This document shows, one piece after another, positions 1 to 4,781 of a stretch of 5,922 bases of DNA. Below the pieces are notes generated by a model, which worked only from the letters and a program-made list of their open reading frames with translations, did not search any database and was not told where the DNA came from. Each line of letters begins with the position of its first letter. The first letter of the stretch is position 1. The stretch is from Alphaproteobacteria bacterium (GTDB taxonomy: Bacteria > Myxococcota_A > UBA796 > GCA-2862545). The DNA lies in contig JACKEQ010000090.1 of the NCBI GenBank assembly GCA_020632885.1, positions 1-5,922 of the forward strand. Direction: 5' to 3'. The position numbers and the translations under genes were made by a program.

Positions 1-1547
1 ACGCGCTCCTCCTGGTCCGGAGGCAGCACGGTCTGCACGCTCACCGCCCGCGCGATGTGCGGCAACCGACCCGCCTCCAGCGCCTCGGCCACGGTCGTGT
101 GCAGGCGCGTGAGCTCCGCCGGGCTCGTGGTGGCCACGAACATCGGCGAGTACGACTCCTTCACGAGCTTGCGCTGCTCCTCGGACAGCTCGGACCACGC
201 CATGCCCTCGCGGCGCAGCTCGGAGATGTCGTACTCCCACCGCAGGTTGGGCGCGGCCAGGACCCCGACGAGCACCGTGGAGGCCAGGGCGACCGCCAGA
301 CCCAGGGGCGCGAGCCGGTAGGTGGACCGGGACGTCTCGCCCTCCCCGACGGTCCCGAGCAACGGCGGCGCGTCCCTGTCGAGCGAGGGGATGAGGACGG
401 GCAGCAACACGAGCATCGCCACGAGACACACGAGCAGCCCGACCGCGAGGAGCACCCCGAGCTGCGCGAACCCCTGGAAGTCCGCGGCGGCCAGGGCGAG
501 GAAGCCCGCCATGGACGTGAGCGCGGCCGTCATGCACGGCGGGCCCGTCCGGTCCCACGCACGCTCGATGGCCTCCTCGAGCCCGACGTCCTGCGCCCGG
601 TACTCGCGGTAGCGACCCACGAGGTGCACCGCGAAGTCGATGCCCAGCCCGATCAGGATGGCGGTCCCGAAGCTCGTGTAGGTGTTCAGGCTCCCGAGGA
701 ACACCCCGACCAGCCCGAGCACCACGATGTTCGCCGCGATCAACGGCCCGAACACCAGCAGCGTCGACCTCCAGCTCCGGAACGCCACGATGGTCACGAG
801 CAGCACGAGGCCGAGGCTCACGAACGTCGTCCAGAAGAGGTCGGACTTGATGCCCCGCGAGTCCTCCACCACGTGCCGGTAGGCCCCGCCGACCCAGGCC
901 GTCCGCACGCCCGGTGTCTCCTCGGCCGCGAGCACCCTCTCGATGTCGGCCATCACGAGGGCGGCGAACTTCTGATCGTGCGAGCTCACCGTGGGACGGA
1001 CCAGGATCCGGCCGCGCCCAGCGCCCCCCTGCAGCAGGTCCGGTGCCTCCGAGAGCTTCTGGATGCGCTCGGTGAGGGGTCCCATCGCCATCAGCCGCTG
1101 GGTGACGATGGGGTTGAGCGCTGACCCGAGGGACAGCGCGGCCCGCAGGCGCGTGTTGAGGGTGTCGACCTCGCTCGCCTCGAGCTGGAGCAGCCCGAGC
1201 TGCTTGGTGAGCTCGGGGTCGACCTGGTACAGCGCGTACTCCACACGCTCGAGGTCACCGAGCTTCGTGGCCATCCGCCGCATCGTGGCGTCGAGCAGGT
1301 CGGGGTCGTCGGAGGTGAACGAGAGCGTGACGAGCGAGATTCCACCCTCGCTGTCCTGGAGCTCCCGCACGGCCTTCACGGCAGGCTCGTCGCCCGGGAG
1401 GAGCGAGAGGACGTCGGGATCGACGTCCGGCGGGAGGCCCAGCACGGCGCTCAGGAGCACGATCAGGACGGTCGCGAGCCCGATGAATCTGCGACGACCC
1501 AGGACGAATCTCGCGATTTTTCCGTATGGTCCCGGGCTGTACGCCAA
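1..1547 (-). CDS. RND-superfamily exporter (COG1033/HpnN-like, MMPL-type), 3' end outside window
   Basis: Inner-membrane exporter of the RND superfamily, expected to use proton motive force to move lipids or hydrophobic molecules. 515 residues are visible, and the reading frame is open at the window edge. I see transmembrane segment 1 at about residues 21-38, preceded by an arginine-rich stretch. A soluble extracytoplasmic domain of roughly 195 residues follows, opening with a 'LLPGDEP' motif typical of COG1033 proteins. Five closely packed segments lie at about 237-258, 262-285, 287-306, 336-355 and 360-387, and segment 7 at about 410-430. The start of the second soluble domain then follows. 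The segment-4 motif 'GLGIDFAVHLVGRYRE' carries the conserved Asp and is diagnostic of the family. The start is TTG at 1547: an in-frame TAG lies at 1574-1572, no ATG or GTG precedes the first membrane segment, and AGGAG sits 8 bases upstream. The gene follows the amidase by 41 bases and is probably co-transcribed. HpnN (hopanoid transport) is a possible relative, but the substrate is unknown. Confidence 0.5.
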   Translation of the reverse strand, partial: MAYSPGPYGKIARFVLGRRRFIGLATVLIVLLSAVLGLPPDVDPDVLSLLPGDEPAVKAVRELQDSEGGISLVTLSFTSDDPDLLDATMRRMATKLGDLERVEYALYQVDPELTKQLGLLQLEASEVDTLNTRLRAALSLGSALNPIVTQRLMAMGPLTERIQKLSEAPDLLQGGAGRGRILVRPTVSSHDQKFAALVMADIERVLAAEETPGVRTAWVGGAYRHVVEDSRGIKSDLFWTTFVSLGLVLLVTIVAFRSWRSTLLVFGPLIAANIVVLGLVGVFLGSLNTYTSFGTAILIGLGIDFAVHLVGRYREYRAQDVGLEEAIERAWDRTGPPCMTAALTSMAGFLALAAADFQGFAQLGVLLAVGLLVCLVAMLVLLPVLIPSLDRDAPPLLGTVGEGETSRSTYRLAPLGLAVALASTVLVGVLAAPNLRWEYDISELRREGMAWSELSEEQRKLVKESYSPMFVATTSPAELTRLHTTVAEALEAGRLPHIARAVSVQTVLPPDQEER

Positions 1548-1560
1548 CCGTCGAACTCCT
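1545..1560 (-). promoter_or_regulatory. Shine-Dalgarno and TTG start of the RND exporter
   Basis: On the minus strand AGGAG (1560-1556) is followed by an 8-base spacer and then TTG (1547-1545). It decides the start of the exporter: no ATG or GTG is in frame between the upstream stop (1574-1572) and residue 30, which already lies inside transmembrane segment 1. The first codons (including AAA, ATC, AGA) are less GC-rich than the rest of the gene, as is common at translation starts in GC-rich genomes. Confidence 0.5.
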
Positions 1561-1588
1561 GACCCGGTCGTCTAACGGGCGGGGCCGC

Positions 1589-3067
1589 TCAACCCAAGCC
1601 CGGAGGCATGCCAGACACGAACGAGGGCTCGAGCTGGGCCGCCAACCGCAGCAGCGTGGCCTCGTCGCCGTACCGCCCGACGGCCTGCACGCCGATGGGG
1701 AGCCCGTGGGGCGAGGCGTGCAGCGGCATCGAGACGGCAGGTTGGCCAGTGAGGTTGAAGAGCATCGTGTTGGGCGTGGCCGACAGCGCGTCCGCCGCGA
1801 GCTGCTCGAGGGCGACCCGGTAGAGCGCCCCCATGTCGAGGGTGCGCAGCAACCCGAGCTGCAGGAGCTCCGCACGGCTGCTCGTGAACGTGCCGATGGG
1901 GACGGGGGGAACGGCGCACGTGGGCGTGACGAGCACGTCGTGCTGCGCGAAGAAGGCGCCCATCGCGCGCCCCGCGGCGTACATGGCCTCGCGGTGGCCC
2001 TGCATCTCCATGGCCGTGAGCTTGTGCCCGATGCGCGACAGGAGCCAGGTGACGGGCTCCACCTCGGACGCTGTGACCGGACGCCCGATGTGCGCACCGA
2101 TCCCCTGGAGCTCGGACGCCGTCCCGACGGCCACGAAGCTCAGGTAGGCGCGGACGAGGGCCTCGCGATCGAAGGGCGGCAGGCGCTCCTCCACCACATG
2201 GCCGAGCGCCTCGAGCTGGCGGGCGGCCTCCTCGACGGCCGTGCGGTTCTCGGGGTCGGTCGTGCCCCCGAACAGCGGCTCGGCGGTCCAGGCGATGCGG
2301 AGGGTACCGGGGTCACGCCCGACCTCCTGGAGGAACGGACGCTCCGGGCGCTCGACCCCGTAGGGCGCTCCGGCCTCCGGGCCCGCCGTGCAGTCCAGCA
2401 GGGCGGCGGAGTCGCGCACGGACCTCGCGACCACGTGCTGCACCACGAGCCCACCCCAGGACTCGCTGATGTACGGGCCCATCGGCACGCGCCCGCGCGA
2501 CGGCTTGAGACCGAACAGACCGCAGTGGGCGGCCGGGATGCGGATGGAGCCCCCTCCGTCCCCCGCGTGGGCGACCGGCACCATGCGCGCGGCCACCGCG
2601 GACCCCGAACCGCCGGACGAGCCGCCCGGGGTGCGCGTCGTGTCCCACGGGTTGCGGCAGGGACCCCGGAACCGCGACTCGGTCACCCCGTAGATGCCGA
2701 GCTCGGGCGCGTTGGTCCGCCCGACGACGTTCAGCCCGGCGGCCTTGTACCGGGTGACGATCTCGCTGTCCCGCGGCGCCCGCCAGTCCTTCATGGGCGC
2801 GCACGAGCTCGTGCACGGCTGCCCGGCGTCCTCGGCCCCGAGGTCCTTGAGGAGGAACGGCACCCCCCTGAAGGGCCCGTCCGGCAGCCGCTCCGCGGCC
2901 TCCAGCGCACGCTCGGCGTCGATGTGGACGACCGCGTTCAGGGCGCCGTTGCGGGCCTCGATGCGCTCCATCGCCGCCGCGACGAGCTCCCTCGGGTGGA
3001 CGTCCCCGCGCGCGACCCAGGAGGCGAGCTCGGTGGCGTCGGCCGTGTCGTACTCGGGCAGCCTCAT
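1589..3067 (-). CDS. Amidase-signature hydrolase (NylA-like, 6-aminohexanoate-cyclic-dimer hydrolase type)
   Basis: A 492-residue serine hydrolase of the amidase-signature family, probably cytoplasmic since I see no signal peptide. It should hydrolyse a C-N amide bond through a Ser-cisSer-Lys triad. The triad is readable: Lys74 in 'VPFLLKDLG', cis-Ser150 in the Gly/Ser motif 'GGSSGG' (148-153), and nucleophile Ser174 in 'GDGGGSIRIP'. The 24-residue gap between the two serines is the family spacing. The stretch after it ('CGLFGLKPSRGR') and the C-terminal 'NLTGQPAVSMPL...GLPIGVQAVG' resemble NylA-type amidases more than GatA, and the full length fits. ATG at 3067 is chosen because the family N-terminus starts here and the codon forms an ATGA overlap with the moaC stop. 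No clear Shine-Dalgarno is visible, so translation is probably coupled to moaC. The residue before Asp170 is Gly, where Thr, Ser or Asn is more usual. The substrate cannot be read from sequence; nylon-oligomer activity should not be assumed. Confidence 0.95.
   Translation of the reverse strand: MRLPEYDTADATELASWVARGDVHPRELVAAAMERIEARNGALNAVVHIDAERALEAAERLPDGPFRGVPFLLKDLGAEDAGQPCTSSCAPMKDWRAPRDSEIVTRYKAAGLNVVGRTNAPELGIYGVTESRFRGPCRNPWDTTRTPGGSSGGSGSAVAARMVPVAHAGDGGGSIRIPAAHCGLFGLKPSRGRVPMGPYISESWGGLVVQHVVARSVRDSAALLDCTAGPEAGAPYGVERPERPFLQEVGRDPGTLRIAWTAEPLFGGTTDPENRTAVEEAARQLEALGHVVEERLPPFDREALVRAYLSFVAVGTASELQGIGAHIGRPVTASEVEPVTWLLSRIGHKLTAMEMQGHREAMYAAGRAMGAFFAQHDVLVTPTCAVPPVPIGTFTSSRAELLQLGLLRTLDMGALYRVALEQLAADALSATPNTMLFNLTGQPAVSMPLHASPHGLPIGVQAVGRYGDEATLLRLAAQLEPSFVSGMPPGLG
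3064..3067 (-). promoter_or_regulatory. ATGA stop/start overlap between moaC and the amidase
   Basis: On the minus strand the amidase ATG (3067-3065) overlaps the moaC TGA (3066-3064) in the four bases ATGA. The final moaC codons just upstream carry no good Shine-Dalgarno, so ribosomes finishing moaC probably reinitiate on the amidase. This indicates a common mRNA; the coupling itself is inferred. Confidence 0.85.
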
Positions 3068-3531
3068 GGACGCACCCAGTCGCCGGAGCGGCCGCCGTGC
3101 TTCTCGACGAGCTCGATGGGCCCGATCGCCATCCCGCGGTCGACCGCCTTGAGCATGTCGTACACCGTGAGGAGCGCCGTGCTCACGGCCGTCAGGGCCT
3201 CCATCTCCACCCCGGTGCGCCAGGTGGCCCGTGCGGTGGCGAGGCAGCGCACGCCGTCGCCCTCCACGTCGAGGTGCACGTCCACCCCGGTGATCGGCAG
3301 CGGATGGCAGAGGGGGATGAGGTCGCTGGTGCGCTTGGCCCCCTGGATACCGGCGAGCTGGGCGATGGCGAGCACGTCGCCCTTCTTCGCCGAGCGGCTC
3401 CGCACGGCCTCCAGGGCCTCCGGGCCGAGCCGGATGAACCCCCGCGCCGTGGCGCTGCGGGCGGTGACGGGCTTCTCGTCGACGTCCACCATCCGGGCGT
3501 TCCCGGCGGCGTCGACGTGGGTGAGCGGCAT
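3064..3531 (-). CDS. moaC: Cyclic pyranopterin monophosphate synthase MoaC
   Basis: Molybdenum cofactor biosynthesis enzyme that, after MoaA, converts 3',8-cyclo-7,8-dihydro-GTP to cyclic pyranopterin monophosphate in the cytoplasm. The 155 residues match the usual single-domain length. Family motifs run through the protein: 'MVDVDEKPVTARSATARG' (14-31), 'KKGDVLAIAQLAGIQGAKRT' (49-68), 'LIPLCHPLPITGVDV' (71-85), 'TGVEMEALTAVS' (106-117), 'YDMLKAVDRGM' (124-134) and 'EKHGGRSG' (143-150). Residues equivalent to the E. coli active site appear intact: Lys50, His76, Glu109, Glu111, Asp125 and Lys128. The ATG start follows AGGAGG with a short 4-base spacer. The stop TGA overlaps the amidase ATG. 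No other moa, moe or mog gene is in the window, so the rest of the pathway must be elsewhere. It is the first gene of the apparent minus-strand operon. Confidence 0.97.
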   Translation of the reverse strand: MPLTHVDAAGNARMVDVDEKPVTARSATARGFIRLGPEALEAVRSRSAKKGDVLAIAQLAGIQGAKRTSDLIPLCHPLPITGVDVHLDVEGDGVRCLATARATWRTGVEMEALTAVSTALLTVYDMLKAVDRGMAIGPIELVEKHGGRSGDWVRP

Positions 3532-3535
3532 GGCG

Positions 3536-3541
3536 CCTCCT
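3536..3541 (-). promoter_or_regulatory. Ribosome binding site of moaC
   Basis: The minus strand reads AGGAGG at 3541-3536, a full Shine-Dalgarno consensus, followed by a 4-base spacer to the moaC ATG at 3531. The match is strong and the spacing slightly short. It supports this ATG over the long upstream-open frame that belongs to another register. Confidence 0.8.
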
Positions 3542-3551
3542 GTGGGACGTG

Positions 3552-3579
3552 ATTGTAGATGACCTGGGGGCGGCGTCGA
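3552..3579 (-). promoter_or_regulatory. Candidate sigma-70-type promoter for the moaC operon
   Basis: In the 56-base gap between the divergent moaC and methyltransferase genes, the minus strand carries TACAAT (3557-3552), one mismatch from the -10 consensus. It is preceded by a 16-base spacer and TCGACG (3579-3574), which matches four of six -35 consensus positions. Transcription would start near 3545 and leave a very short leader ahead of the AGGAGG. The -10 lies in the only AT-rich run of the gap, which supports it, but short matches like this arise by chance and no start site has been measured here. I see no equally good promoter for the plus-strand gene in the gap. Confidence 0.4.
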
Positions 3580-3581
3580 GG
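3578..3581 (+). promoter_or_regulatory. Ribosome binding site choosing GTG 3588 for the methyltransferase
   Basis: GAGG at 3578-3581 sits 6 bases before GTG 3588 and 12 bases before the next in-frame start, ATG 3594. The usual spacing favours the GTG, although the two choices differ by only two residues and translation from ATG cannot be excluded. Confidence 0.55.
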
Positions 3582-3587
3582 TAGTCC

Positions 3588-4781
3588 GTGCGCATGTCCA
3601 TCCCCCGTCTGTCCCTCCGCCCCAAGCGCGAGCGTCGCTCGTCCTCCGGTCACCCCTGGATCTTCAGCAACGAGCTGGAGGCCGGCTTCGCCGACCTGCC
3701 CCCGGGCAGCGCGGTGGACGTCTTCGACGCGAAGGGGAAGTTCGTGGGTCGCGGGCTGCTCTCGCCCTCGTCCCTCATCGCGGTGCGCCTGTACAGCCGG
3801 GCCCGCCACGACGATCTGGACGACCCGCTCTTCTACACGATGCGCCTCCGCGAGGCCCTCGCCTACCGGGAGCGCGTGCTGCCGGGCCGGACGTCCTGTC
3901 GGGTGGTGCACGCCGAGGGCGACTTCCTGCCGGGGCTCATCGTCGACCGCTTCGGCGACCACCTCGCGGTGCAGGTGTCCACGGTCGGCCTCGAGAACCG
4001 TCTCGACGTGCTCGAGGAGGCCGTGAAGCAGGTGCTGGCCCCGGCGAGTGCGGTGTTCCGCAACGACAACAAGGTGCGCGAGCTGGAGGGGCTCGAGCCC
4101 GGTCGCGGCGTGTGGTTCGGCGACCCCCCGGAGTCGGTGGACATCGAGGAGTACGGGCTCACCTACCGGATCGACCTGCTCGGGGGCCAGAAGACCGGGC
4201 ACTTCTACGACCAGGCCGTGAACCGCCAGGAGTGCGGGCGTCTGTGCGCGGGGGCCAGCGTGCTCGACGTCTACGCCAACACCGGTGGCTTCGGGCTCCA
4301 GGCCCTGAAGCACGGGGCCGAGCGCGCCGTGCTGGTCGAGAAGTCCGAGGCCACCGCGGCCGCCGCCGTGCGCAACGCCGACCTGAACGGGCTCGCCGAC
4401 CGCGCCACCGTGCTGGCCGCGGAGGCGACGCGCACCCTCGAGGAGCTCGTGGCGCGCGGCGACCGCTTCGACGTCGTGGCGATCGACCCGCCCGCCTTCG
4501 CGAAGTCCAAGAAGACCGCTGGCAACGCCCTTCGCGGCTACACGCGCGTGAACGCCCTCGCGATGACCCTCGTGAAGCCGGGCGGGCTGCTGTTCACGAG
4601 CTCCTGCTCGCACCACGTCCAGGAGGACCGCTTCCTCGAGGCCCTCGAGAAGGCCGCCGAGCACGCGCACCGCACGCTACGCCTTGTGCGGCGGGGCGAG
4701 CAGGCTACAGATCACCCAGTTCTTCCAGCAGTACCGGAGACACGGTATCTGAAGCATCTGGCTCTTCAGGTGCTTCTCTGA
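3588..4781 (+). CDS. Class I SAM-dependent rRNA methyltransferase, RlmI-like (COG1092)
   Basis: A 397-residue protein with the length and architecture of the RlmI family, whose E. coli member makes 5-methylcytosine 1962 in 23S rRNA. The N-terminal PUA-type RNA-binding domain spans about residues 5-80, with 'GHPWIFSNE' at 21-29. A middle region contains 'GDFLPGLIVDRFGD' (111-124) and the family motif 'GQKTGHFYDQAVNR' (200-213). The Rossmann-fold methyltransferase domain follows: SAM-binding 'VLDVYANTGGFG' (225-236), acidic residue Glu251 at the end of strand 2, motif IV 'DPPAFAKSK' (300-308), and 'SSCSHHV' (338-344) with Cys340 as the likely catalytic cysteine. The C-terminus ends in the family-typical 'DHPVLPAVPETRYLK'. 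GTG 3588 is preferred over ATG 3594 on ribosome-binding-site spacing. The gene is divergent from moaC, and its last 77 bases overlap the convergent ABC transporter gene. The exact target base is inferred from family only. Confidence 0.95.
   Translation: MRMSIPRLSLRPKRERRSSSGHPWIFSNELEAGFADLPPGSAVDVFDAKGKFVGRGLLSPSSLIAVRLYSRARHDDLDDPLFYTMRLREALAYRERVLPGRTSCRVVHAEGDFLPGLIVDRFGDHLAVQVSTVGLENRLDVLEEAVKQVLAPASAVFRNDNKVRELEGLEPGRGVWFGDPPESVDIEEYGLTYRIDLLGGQKTGHFYDQAVNRQECGRLCAGASVLDVYANTGGFGLQALKHGAERAVLVEKSEATAAAAVRNADLNGLADRATVLAAEATRTLEELVARGDRFDVVAIDPPAFAKSKKTAGNALRGYTRVNALAMTLVKPGGLLFTSSCSHHVQEDRFLEALEKAAEHAHRTLRLVRRGEQATDHPVLPAVPETRYLKHLALQVLL

Noticed and set aside
57..1124. Plus-strand open frame of 355 codons antisense to the RND exporter
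   Set aside because: Low-complexity Arg/His/Glu/Pro composition with no domain. The minus strand encodes a coherent RND protein with membrane segments and the GLGIDF motif.
1548..1588. Terminator or promoter between the amidase and the RND exporter
   Set aside because: The 41-base gap shows only the ribosome binding site; no convincing stem with a U-run and no -35/-10 pair are visible.
1589..3067. Reading the amidase as GatA of the Glu-tRNA(Gln) amidotransferase
   Set aside because: No gatB or gatC nearby, and the motif context (GDGGGSIRIP, CGLFGLKPSRGR, GLPIGVQAVG) fits the NylA-like branch better. A definitive answer needs a phylogeny.
1526..3562. Plus-strand open frame of 678 codons antisense to the amidase and moaC
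   Set aside because: Its translation is dominated by Arg, Gly, Pro, His and Glu with no recognisable motif, as expected opposite GC-rich genes. The minus-strand frames hold complete family motifs and catalytic residues.
3068..3625. Upstream extension of the amidase frame by 186 codons
   Set aside because: The frame is open by chance through moaC and the divergent gap, and its translation is Arg-rich noise. The true amidase N-terminus is the Met at 3067.
3192..4670. Minus-strand open frame of 492 codons across the methyltransferase and moaC
   Set aside because: Out of frame with moaC and antisense to the methyltransferase; no family motif is visible, and both real genes in the region are strongly supported.
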